From assembly GCA_963565915.1 (NCBI GenBank), contig OY751496.1:2108001-2172000 (forward strand): a DNA stretch of 64,000 nt, written 5' to 3'. Both the position numbers and the translations under genes were made by a program. How positions within the stretch are numbered: position 1 is the stretch's first letter; the number at the start of each line of letters is the position of its first letter. The notes under the pieces are model-generated. The model saw only the letters and a program-made list of their open reading frames with translations, was not told where the DNA came from and searched no databases. The DNA is from Entoloma clypeatum. Taxonomy: Eukaryota; Basidiomycota; Agaricomycetes; Agaricales; Entolomataceae. Shown here in pieces: positions 1 through 8,861 of this stretch.

Positions 1-306
1 TCAGATTGCAGTCGCGCAGCAACATGGCTGAGAAGCATGCTTGCCGAACTTGGAATGCAGATCGGATCAGTACCGATCTATGGAGATAACAACGGCTCCG
101 TCTTTATCGCATCCAACCCTGTAACTGAGAAGCGATCCAAGCACATCGACGTGCGATTCCACTTTGTCAGAGAAAAAGTATCCGAAGGCATCATCACGGT
201 CGAATTCATTGAAGGAGTGAATAACCCTGCAGATCTTTTAACTAAAAATCTGGGGAAAATCCTCTTTAACAAGTTTATCCCGTACTTCGGATTACTAAAA
301 AACTAG
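1..306 (+). CDS. Ty1/copia pol, C-terminal RNase H (5' truncated by window edge)
   Basis: The frame is open from base 1 and ends at a TAG at 304-306. It encodes the last ~100 residues of a copia polyprotein: the RNase H tail degrades the RNA strand during reverse transcription. Typical copia features are a tryptophan-anchored helix at the start, GDNNGSVFIA, the histidine-rich KHIDVRFHFVREKV block, and NPADLLTKNL close to the stop. The 3' LTR starts 66 bp downstream after a G-rich polypurine tract (366-372). The rest of the element lies outside the window, so intactness cannot be judged. The identification is secure at family level. Confidence 0.9.
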   Translation, partial: SDCSRAATWLRSMLAELGMQIGSVPIYGDNNGSVFIASNPVTEKRSKHIDVRFHFVREKVSEGIITVEFIEGVNNPADLLTKNLGKILFNKFIPYFGLLKN

Positions 307-372
307 ATGAAGAAAAGTACCTATATGGGAAAAATAAGATGTATTTAGAAGTATGTACTAAATATGGGGGGG

Positions 373-682
373 TGTTGAAACTTTTCCCATCACGTAGATT
401 AGATTAGATTAGATTACATCACGTGACCTTTACATATCTTCATTACATACTTGTTTGGTTGGTACAAACAGTAGTACAGTATATAAGACCAGGAAACTGT
501 CAATACCAACAAGTTGTCTCTTGACTCTTAACCAGCTCCATCGCTCTCACCAGCCTCAACCGCTCTCACTAGCCTTACCCCCTCCAAACCATGTAAGTGA
601 CCATAGCGGTATCATAGAGTACTTCCACTGTAGCTATGTTGCTCAGTACACCTGTGGCTAGCGCCCAGGTGGAACTTCAACA
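373..682 (+). repeat. 3' LTR of the copia element at the left edge
   Basis: The LTR starts TGTTGAA and ends TTCAACA, a perfect 7-bp terminal inverted repeat, and follows a G-run at 366-372. A TATA-like box (gtatataag) lies near 479-487. The 310-bp length fits a copia LTR. The 5' LTR and the left target duplication are outside the window; the five bases after the LTR (TTTTC) would be the right copy. Confidence 0.85.
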
Positions 683-1154
683 TTTTCGACCTATTCTGCT
701 CATATTCACCTTATTAAGTCCTTGAATTTCATTTGAAGGGTCTGAATAGGTTTACATACAATGTTTCAATAGTATATGTACAGTATATTTGGAGTACAAG
801 TGTTGTGGAAAGGAGGAAGCCAGGAAATGTTGTTTTTTGTGTTTGAAAACACCATGCCACACTGTTCATCACGATTTACAGTGTGTTTTGATGTATCATT
901 TTGGAGTACAGACTTTCTACCATACATAGCTGATGTATTTAACTTTATATATACTTACTATAAGTTTCTAAATATCTCTACATAAGTTAAGATCTGTTTT
1001 TAGGGCTTGTGGTGCCACGGTTTGGGCATTGAGAGTACATGTTTCGACAATGTGCATTGCTCAGTATTGACTACCGAAACTCGAACCATAAGTCATTGGC
1101 TAGCAAACCTTCCCACACTTTTCTTTTCCCCCACCTCCACTCCATCTGGCCACC
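683..1154. other. No recognised gene
   Basis: AT-rich sequence between the copia LTR and the minisatellite. Short open frames here show no family motif, and no RNA gene or repeat structure was seen. Confidence 0.5.
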
Positions 1155-1475
1155 ACCTCCGCCCAATGGCCCCTCTAGTGTCCAATGGCCCGCTGTCATG
1201 CCCAATGGCTGCATCTAATGCCCAACGCCGTCCACTCATGCCCAATGCCCTCCCTTCAAGCCCAATGGCCCCCACCTGTGCCCAACAGCCCCCTCTAGTG
1301 CCCAACGGCATCCTCTCATTGCCAACGGCCCCTTTTCGCGCCCAATGGCCCTTCTCAAGCTCAACAGCCCCCCCTCGTGCCGAATTGCCCCCTCCTCTTC
1401 CGTTGACTCATGCCCAACACCCGTCCTTCGCCCACTCTCCTGCCCAACAGCGTCCACTCACACCCAACGGCATCA
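1155..1475. repeat. GC-rich minisatellite, GCCCAAYGGC core
   Basis: About a dozen degenerate units of roughly 20-26 bp, each with a GCCCAAYGGC-type core followed by a CCCCT/CTC-rich spacer. The array keeps frames open on both strands, which explains the apparent proline-rich ORFs covering it. I regard those ORFs as artefacts of the repeat. Confidence 0.75.
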
Positions 1476-1829
1476 GACAGCGAGACTCAGACAACACGTG
1501 CATGCCCCGTCCAGTAGCACACCCCTGTAGCCTAGTATAGTACATACTATGAGTCTGGACTGGTTTAAACCCGTCCAGTCTCATCAGACTTGAATACACG
1601 GACCGGTCAGACCGGCTTTCGAAGGTGACCATGTAAAATTGAGACTGGTGCAGTCCTCGGTCTTCCCTTTTAGGGGGTCAAAAACGAGACTGAACCAAAC
1701 TATCAATCACTATCCAGATTTTCCCACTCTCGCTCAGTCACCTTGAGGTGAACAATATCTTTATTGAGGGGATTGGTTGGAAAGGTTTCAACAGGCTGAA
1801 GGTTGATATGAGAAGGGCAAAGATGTGAA
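1476..1829. other. No recognised gene
   Basis: Non-repetitive sequence between the minisatellite and the first hAT fragment. No coding or structural signal was recognised. Confidence 0.4.
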
Positions 1830-2204
1830 ACAACAAAAAGCTTTCCTGCCGCAAATAGAGACATCTAATGACCATGGAATATATTGAGTCCCAACGGGAA
1901 CGGACATTGAGGAGGAGTTGGAAGATCTTGATATACTTGCTTTTTCCTTCGCTATCGATGCCCCACCAGTGCTCCTGATTGCTGAGCGTGATTGTGTTTT
2001 CAAAGTGCTCGATTCTCTGTCCTGAAGCCCGGACGGCGCATACAGTGTTGCGGCAGGCAGCAATGGTGTCGCAACTTCTGTCTGGCAAGTCAGGAGTATG
2101 ATCAAAATCATCTGGGTCATCTGAATACACCATGTTAGTTGAGTCATTGACAACATGATGATGTGCGGGCAACACATGATGTGTCGGTCCTTCTTAAGCC
2201 AGAC
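1830..2204 (-). pseudogene. hAT transposase fragment, central/C-terminal part
   Basis: Minus-strand coding relic of a basidiomycete hAT transposase. Reading from about 2204 it starts with a DRHIMCCPHII block, the family's conserved R-I-C-x-H segment before an NIC-type motif. It continues through an acidic DDPDDFDHTP stretch and ends with VRSRWDSIYSMVIRCLYLR, the tRWdStY.M..R..L.LR signature. A frame change is needed after the first ~13 residues and nothing recognisable follows, so it is dead. The domain that should precede it lies next door in the opposite orientation (2206-2890). Confidence 0.7.
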
Positions 2205-2205
2205 A

Positions 2206-2890
2206 GCGTTTGTCGAGCACCTCATCAAGTTCATTGTCACAGACCATCAGGTGGGGTAAACTCATTTCTGTTTTTCATATCTGACACTTTCATTCAGTCG
2301 ATTTATGTTGTTGAATGCCCTGAATTCTGACAACATTTACTACTTCTGTCCAAGACATTGGATGACAAGGACATTCCACATCATACAAAGATGCGGCAGG
2401 CAATCCTCAAAGCCTGGGTGGTGGCTTTCCGTGAGCTCAAGGAAGAACTCCAGGTAATAATACCATCCATCTTTTTCAGCGCTGTTTGCTGACTTTGTTG
2501 TAGAATGCATTGGGACGAATCAGCTTCATGGCTGATCTATGGTCCAGCAAAACGCGGTACCCTTATCTTGCCGTCACCACCCATTGGGTCGGACGCAACC
2601 AAGAAACGACTCAAATGCACCTCAATAGTAGCTTGATTGCCTTTCATCATGTACGGGGATGCCACGATGGTCAGCGCCTGGCCAGAATTGCCATGAATAT
2701 TTGAGATTGGGCCGGAATCACACCAAAAGTATGTATATTCTATTACAACAATACACAATCTAATACCGCCTTCCACAGGGTGGCCACTGGACTGTTGATA
2801 ATGCATCATTAAATGACACTTTCATGCGAGCCCTCAAGAACTTGCATGATATTGAGTTTGATGCAGAAGCACACAGCCCCGTAGGATGGG
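2206..2890 (+). pseudogene. hAT transposase fragment, N-proximal catalytic part (reverse to its neighbours)
   Basis: Plus-strand hAT relic spread over short exons. In order it shows EHLIKFIVTDHQ, a spliced VVECPEF block, DIPHHTKMRQAIL, then GRISFMADLWSS with the conserved D/W of hAT transposases, SSLIAFHHVRGCHDGQRLARI, and after a plausible intron GHWTVDNASLNDTFM (the D-N-A-S motif). In the family these blocks sit between the BED finger and the RIMCFPH block, exactly the two pieces that flank it here on the minus strand. Stops between blocks and the flipped orientation show it is non-functional. Confidence 0.75.
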
Positions 2891-3106
2891 AGCCCATACT
2901 ACCCACCGAGCCGCCGTCCAATTTCATGAGAGTCCAACCTTTTTCCTGACATGTGGTAATATATCTTTGCTGGTGGTTAATGATTGGATTCCAAAGGGTG
3001 GTTGTTGCTGTCATTGCCGCATAGGTTCATTTGATATCAGCCGGAGGGGGCACTTCTCTGCAATAGGCATCAAATCCAATGTCGCAAGGCTCAACATGAT
3101 TACTTA

Positions 3107-3220
3107 CTTGCACAACGTACACACTTGCTTGGTGGCCCAGCTCCCATCTAGTGAAACATCTTCTACTATCTCAAAGAACTCCCAGACATTGACAGCCTTC
3201 TTCCTCTCTTTATGGATCAG
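3107..3220 (-). pseudogene. hAT BED-type zinc-finger exon fragment
   Basis: Reading down from 3220 the minus strand encodes a KERKKAVNVWEFFEIV-type block followed by WATKQVCTLCK. The W..F plus CxxC spacing is the first half of a BED zinc finger, the DNA-binding module at the N-terminus of hAT transposases. The codon for the last K is followed by GTAAGT, a normal fungal splice donor, so the histidine half would be on the next exon, which I could not find. It probably belongs to the same element as 1830-2204. Confidence 0.5.
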
Positions 3221-3928
3221 GAGTTGGGCTACTTGGACTGATGGGCTTGAGTGTCATGTCGCAGCATTGGACGCATTGGACAGACAAGCCAACTCGCCAT
3301 CGCCTGCTGCAGCTCTATTGACCTGGGTGAAGTTGAAGTCCTCTCCGGCGCTGTTGCCATCCGGGCGTGAGGGCGTGGATGTTTCATCCCCAAAGAACCT
3401 GCGACGGGGAAATGCTGGGCCGGAGCTGGAGCGAGAGGCTGGGTGTGACTGGGGAGCAAGGGTTGGGATTCAGCCGTAACTTGCTGATGACAATGAGGTG
3501 GCATTTCTGGATGGGAACTTGATGAAAATTGTGTACACTGGCTAGGGAGAATACACTGAGGTCTTTTATCAGTCACAAGTCTATCATGGTAATTACTTAC
3601 AACAGGACTCCGTAATCTACCATGTGTTCCCTATGATGCTAAGGGTGAAGTTGTAAGAAACAACAGATTGATGTACAAAGTGTGTACATACCCACATTGC
3701 AGATTAATCACCGGCAACCCATCACACAAGTCCCAACTGCGGCGCTTGGTAGTGACGGGCTCCTCCGTTGATCTAGGACTGACTATATCCCCCTCAAACC
3801 CTTCACATTGCCCTTGCCAAATGTTTGGTCAGGTACCAGTTTATGAATCTGTTAGATCCTTACTGTCGCCAAATGAACAAGGCACGCACCTGTTCCCCTA
3901 TCACTCTTGATAAGCAACTTTGAGTTAT
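3221..3928. other. No recognised gene
   Basis: Contains frames open on both strands (for example a proline/serine-rich minus-strand frame at 3229-3576) without recognisable motifs. It may include the N-terminal tail of the hAT relic, but this is not supportable by eye. Confidence 0.35.
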
Positions 3929-4184
3929 TGACCTACTAAATCTGTTAATATGATGAACAGACAGTGAAGAGTGGCCACGCACCTGTTGCGTAGATTCCCA
4001 AACGATGATTGGATGATCCACCTCATGTTGCTGTTATCAATAGCAGTGTATTGTGACCTATGAAATCCATTAATATGATGAACGGATGGCGAAGAGTGGC
4101 TATGTATTTGTTGTATAGATTCTTGAAGGATAATTTGCGATGTTTGGATGATCCACCTCATGTCACTGTTATCAATAGCAGCAT
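3929..4184. repeat. Two-unit tandem duplication, 125-bp period
   Basis: Two units starting at 3929 and 4054 (both TGACCTA followed by an AATATGATGAAC block) run in parallel through a shared TGGATGATCCACCTCATG segment to TTATCAATAGCAG. Units differ by scattered substitutions and a short insertion in the second copy. Confidence 0.75.
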
Positions 4185-4223
4185 CGTGTGGAGGATTAAT
4201 TTCTTTGGTGGATATGATTGGCC

Positions 4224-4385
4224 TCATGGGGGTTGTCATTATGAACCAACATGAAGCGCCGAGAAGCAGCAGCATCCATGGGGGGTTGTTATTGTGAACC
4301 GACAGCGCCGAGGCAGCCAGCATCCGTGGGGGATTGTTATCTTGAACTGACGTGAAGCGCCAATGCAGCAGCAGTATCTGTGGTT
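4224..4385. repeat. Three-unit tandem repeat, about 50-bp period
   Basis: Three diverged units, each with a TGGGGG(A/G)TTGT block, then TGAAC(C/T), then GCGCC and CAGCA. The array lies immediately after the 125-bp duplication. Confidence 0.65.
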
Positions 4386-4405
4386 AGTTTCCCTATACTG
4401 ATTGA

Positions 4406-4660
4406 GGTAGGCAGGTGGTGGTACGAGAACAAGAAGAAAAAATCATGTGCTTTGGTGGCCAGTTGTTGATACACCATGACACTCAAACAACGGAATTGGA
4501 AGTCGGAAGTCTTGCTTACATTTCATTATTTAACTATATATGTCTAAAATGTAAGCAAGACTTCCGACTTCCAATTCCATTGTTTGAGTGTCATGGTGTA
4601 TCAACAACTGGCCACCAAAGCACATGATTTTTTCTTCTTGCTCTCGTACCACTGCCTACC
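4406..4660. repeat. 255-bp near-perfect palindrome (foldback/MITE-like)
   Basis: The left arm begins GGTAGGCAG and the right arm ends CTGCCTACC. The arms pair over roughly 115 bp with only a few mismatches, including the run through TCATGTGCTTTGGTGGCCAG, around a loop of about 20 bp near 4535. No target duplication is obvious. Confidence 0.85.
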
Positions 4661-5036
4661 TACCTCCATACCTCCTCCTCTTCCTCAGTAAGTTCTATGA
4701 AATAGGCTTTATTAGTACATGTAATTAGTAAATTATAAGCCCTGTTTATGGGCAATGAGCACTCTAATTGAAGCGGGCGCAAAGATAAAGCGTGACCCAT
4801 CAGTGACGTGTCCTGGGCAAATTGACATGTAGCGTATGATATGTGCATGCCAGATTCATGGACCCCGCACTCTGAAGGAGTGATGCAAGGGAAACACTTG
4901 TGGAGCGAGGGCTGTTCTTTGTTTTCTACAATTTGAACAACAACTGTAAGATGAAAGCTAATTATCATGTCCCGCAGGTTGTTACTGACAGGATGAGTCG
5001 TCGTCGCGTATGTCTGTCTTCCTGCTCATGTAACAC
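4661..5036. other. No recognised gene
   Basis: No motif recognised. It may contain upstream exons of the SPT5-like relic that follows, but nothing here can be assigned. Confidence 0.4.
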
Positions 5037-6044
5037 GTGGGGGGCTCACAGTGTGTTGAACAGGTCACCAAAGCTCATAATCGCTTTGTGGATCTCGAGG
5101 CTCAAGTGGATGATGATGATGATGATGATGATGAGGAGGAGGATGATTTTGATGATGGTAAGCCACTCTTTCCCTCATATTGCACTTCTGAGGTTGCTCT
5201 AGGTTTTATCAATGACTGACAGGATACTTCTCCTGAGGGTGTTCACCAACGGAACAATTACCAGGCTGGCAGGAGCCGTGCGGACGTTCTATTGGCTGCT
5301 TATACCTGTGGACCTCTCCGAGGGTTGGTTTTCATCAAGGCCAACATGAACCCAACCCTCCTTGGCTTCCTGCACTGCATCCCCGGGGTTATGAAATGAG
5401 GGAACTTGTTAGCATCACAATATGACCAGCTAGCAACGCCTATCGTCAAGTTTATCCCCCTGGAAGATCAACCAGCAACACTCCATCTACCTCAGGATTG
5501 GGAACTCAGGCTCAGGATCGGACAGTGGGTATAGGTTTTAAAAGGTGCCTACAAAGGTGACCTTGGGTACGTCAACAAGTTAATGCCATGGGGTGGCATA
5601 CAACTCCTCCTGGTGCCTCGCCTCCAGCTTTTGCCTGCTCTCTCATCAAGAAAATGGGGCAAGTGGCCACGCTCCACTCCTCCTCCTCCCCAGGCTCTTT
5701 TTGATCCCTCCATCATTTTAAGATATCTTCGGCATCCCACTGAAACCTAAAGGGAAGGATCTTTTTTTTAACCAGTGTACTTTCGAACATGGCCTGCTGA
5801 TAAAGGACTTCAACATGTATTCTGTGTCGTCTGAGGCTGTTTCCATCTCCACGCCCTTTTCCTCCTCAGCGCGCACCCGGCAATCCAAAGCCTGATGGGC
5901 GAGGAGTTTCCCACCCCTGTTGAATGGGCATTTTTTCCCAGAGAGTCAGTTACAATTGTCAAATGTTTTCACAAAGGGGAATTTGGCTGGGTCAAATCTG
6001 TCCAGCCAGACTTTATTGAGGTCGAAGTTGTTGAAATGGGGGGC
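5037..6044 (+). pseudogene. SPT5-like (NGN/KOW) gene relic, 5' part
   Basis: SPT5 is the NGN/KOW elongation factor that rides on RNA polymerase. This relic shows, in order: AHNRFVDLEAQV followed by a long D/E tract (from about 5073), the usual acidic N-terminus; a likely intron (GTAAG..CAG, about 5157-5222); GLVFIKANMNPTLLGFLHCI near 5316-5375, which fits the end of an NGN domain; RIGQWV and KGAYKGDLGYVNKL near 5520-5580 with a VPRL ending, a KOW unit; and from 5895 a second KOW-like unit ending EVEVVEMG. In-frame stops occur after the NGN part and inside the first KOW unit, so it was already decayed or needs extra introns. The frame is cut at 6044 by gypsy-A and resumes at 12650. Confidence 0.65.
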
Positions 6045-6449
6045 TGTTACGGACTTACCAGTTTGTATGTTACGCACTTTTCCCTTGCATTGTACCTTCG
6101 TTATTTCTTTGACTCATCGGACCGCTTATTCATTTACCTTTACTCTACCATTCTCCTTTAGTATACTTCGCTCCCGCGCTGACTCGCACTCCGCAGTAGG
6201 GATTACTCAGTCTGCAGTCGTCTGACTCACTTCGCACTGCCTTTCCGCAGTTACTGACTCATCCGCACTGCCTTTCCGCAGTTACTGACTCATCCGCACT
6301 GCCTTCCGCAGCTACCGCTCGTAGCCAGTACTATATAAACCCCATGTACCATAGCTACATTCCTTAGATTTAGCAATCACTTTGCTCTTCGCCTTTCCAC
6401 TTTCCTGCATACTCTGCCCGAACCTTGGAACGGTTTGTTAAGCATAACA
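6045..6449 (+). repeat. Gypsy-A 5' LTR
   Basis: 405 bp, TGTTAC...ATAACA. A TATA-like box (ctatataaacc) lies near 6332. The U3 holds a short tandem array built on CTTTCCGCAGTTACTGACTC, about 30 bp per unit. This LTR has one more unit than the 3' LTR, which accounts for most of the 16-bp length difference. Confidence 0.95.
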
Positions 6450-6488
6450 AGTTGCTAAATCTCGTTAGGTTCGCCCAGAGCGAAGAGA

Positions 6489-8088
6489 GCAACTACCAGA
6501 CGAGTCAAGACGTCGCGCTTCTTTGAAGACTTCACCAGTAACCCATTCAGCACGCCAGAAGCCCGACAGGAGGAGCTAAGTCCTCGAGACAGTATCGATT
6601 TTACGCTTATCCAGCAGTACATCGAATCAGAGATCCGTCGCATCCTACAGCAGGTGCTTGACGAAGAACTAGACAACGACGAGCATCGCCCCCACGGCGA
6701 GATAGCAGAGAGCATCCATCTTGCTCGGCAACACTACGACAGAACGAACTCAAAAGCTTTCGCGTTCAAGAAGGACCTCAGACAGGTCGGATCACAGAGA
6801 TCAGAGAGTTTATCGGTGTCCAGACAACCGTTATCAGAAGATTGATTAGGACGCTCACATCGAGACGTCCCAGAGCCACATCATCACGTCTTACTCGAAG
6901 CAGCAGATCTACGCCCACTTCACCATCGAAGAACAACAGACCGAGTACAACCGCTGGGCACGAAACGAGAGACTTGACCCCTTCTCGAGACCAACAGACG
7001 CGCAGGAACAGAGATTCCTTAGAGATTTACAGAGGAAATACTCTGAACGTTTTGCCACCGATTCCGCCGACAAGTCCCCTGACGAATTTACTTTTGACTC
7101 CGCGCAGTCAGATATCGAACAGACGCCTAGAACAGGGACTCATTTTCAATCCTTACCTGTATCCCGAACCCCATCTTCATCCCAACAACCTGACTCCTCT
7201 TCTCCTCCGCAGACTCTAAACATGGCAGAAGCTCCGGCTGTACAAACGATGGATACATCCAAGATCATCAAGGATCCTGGGATGTTCAAGGACAGATACA
7301 CCTTTGACGAGTGGTGGAAAGCCACCAAACTATACATCAGGTTCCAAAAGAGCCTCACAGATGATCAGAAAATTCTTGCGGTACTATCCCGCATGATGGA
7401 AGGGTCCGGCAGACACTGGGCCAGCAACAAGTTAGACGCTCTTACCGCTGACAACGAGAACATCACCTGGCTAGGTTTTTCCGATGATATCGCCACACGA
7501 TTCTCCATCGCCAACAAGTCGGTCGCTGCCAAAGCGAGACTCGAAGTCCTGAAACAAGAGAAACGCACTGTTGATGAATTCTTGGATGAATTTGAAGAAC
7601 TCTTGGGACTGTCAAACCTTGGTGAAGAAACTGGGAAATACATCCTAGAGAAAAACGTCAACTGCAGAATCTCTGAACAAGTGGCCAGCGATGGCAAGAC
7701 ATACACCGATTACGCGAAGGAGATCTGAAACAAGGGACGACAGATGGAAGGACACGCACTGGTCATCCGAGGTGGTGGCGACATGCGCACCGGATCGGGT
7801 ACCACTTATGGTGGTCAGGGCAAAGCCATGGAGATCGGCAAAGCAGGAGTAGCCCGCTGCTACAACTGTCAGCCCTTCGGTCATCTGGCTAAAGACTGTA
7901 GCGCTCCAAAGAAGAAAGATGGTCGCAAGTGTTTCAACTGTGACCAAGAAGGCCATATCGCGCGCAACTGCCGCAAGCCAAAGAAGAACTCCGGAAGGGT
8001 TAGGAAGGTGTCTGAGGAAGATGCCGAGAATGATGAAACCACAATCTTAGAAGCCAACGAGAAGGATTTTCCCGAAGGGTCCGATTAA
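6489..8088 (+). pseudogene. Gypsy-A gag (frameshifted, one in-frame TGA)
   Basis: Structural polyprotein that would form the virus-like particle. The 5' third is readable only by switching frames between about 6780 and 6850, after which one frame runs without a break through the ATG at 7222. That frame contains the capsid-like region (FDEWWKATKLYIRFQ and onward) and an in-frame TGA at 7726-7728, then two CCHC zinc knuckles, CYNCQPFGHLAKDC and CFNCDQEGHIARNC, near 7858-7971, ending at the TAA at 8086. The zinc knuckles bind the genomic RNA. Whether the real start is upstream of 7222 is uncertain, but the uninterrupted upstream frame argues for it. Confidence 0.8.
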
Positions 8089-8129
8089 ACGACGCTAAGT
8101 CGCGACCCTTATCTATTAAACGGACTTGC

Positions 8130-8861
8130 TTGCCTTGTATGACTGCAGACAATAGAACCTATGTCATCCCTGCCAAGCGAGCCGCTGCGTCAACTAAGAC
8201 TGTGAAGGGAGATAACCCGCCGAAAAGACAAGAAATCAGGCTGTTAGCTCAGCTCAAAACACGACGAGGACCAAAGGTTATCCGACCTGAGGTTGACAGC
8301 GGATGTGAGCGCACATGCATCCATCCCAGAATAGTACATGAACAGAACCTCCCCACACGAGGAATACCACCCATAGCAATTCTAAATGCGGATGGATCAC
8401 CAAATCGACAACAGAAAGCGAGCCAACTTGCCGAAGTCAAACTGGATTTGGGAGCACATCAGGAAACCATGGAAGCAATGGTACTGGACATTGGGAGAAT
8501 GGACATGCTCTTGGGACATGACTGGTTGGTGCACCACAACCCCACAATCAATTGGACAACCGGCGCGGTAACATTTAACCGGTGCCCAACAACATGTCGA
8601 ACCAAACACTCGGATTTGAGGGTTAACCTTAATGGTCGCAAACACCGAGTTTGCATGGTTGAGGTGCGCGACAAAGATGCACCCAAAAAGTCGGATCAGA
8701 AATGGAAGCCTGGAGACCCTATCTTGGAAGCTGTCACTCCCACACCACCTCCCACAACCAAACAACCCATCTTTTCGAAAAAGAAAACTTCGATAAGATC
8801 CCAAAGGAGAGGGAATGGGACCATGGTATCGAACTTACATCAGACGCACCAAAGGAACTAG
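8130..8861 (+). pseudogene. Gypsy-A aspartic protease region
   Basis: Frame open for 243 codons. A VDSGCERTCI motif near 8291 is the retroviral-type aspartic protease active site (DSG), followed by a GHDWLVHHNPTINW block typical of gypsy PR domains and a CPTTC cysteine pair. The protease would cleave the Gag-Pol polyprotein. The frame differs from that of reverse transcriptase, which takes over near 8775, so an ancestral continuous pol was probably broken by an indel at the A-rich stretch around 8780. The last ~25 codons of this ORF are then out of frame. Confidence 0.75.

Noticed and set aside
1007..1540. 177-codon proline-rich ORF
   Set aside because: It is produced by the GCCCAAYGGC minisatellite, which keeps frames open on both strands; no domain or start context supports a gene.
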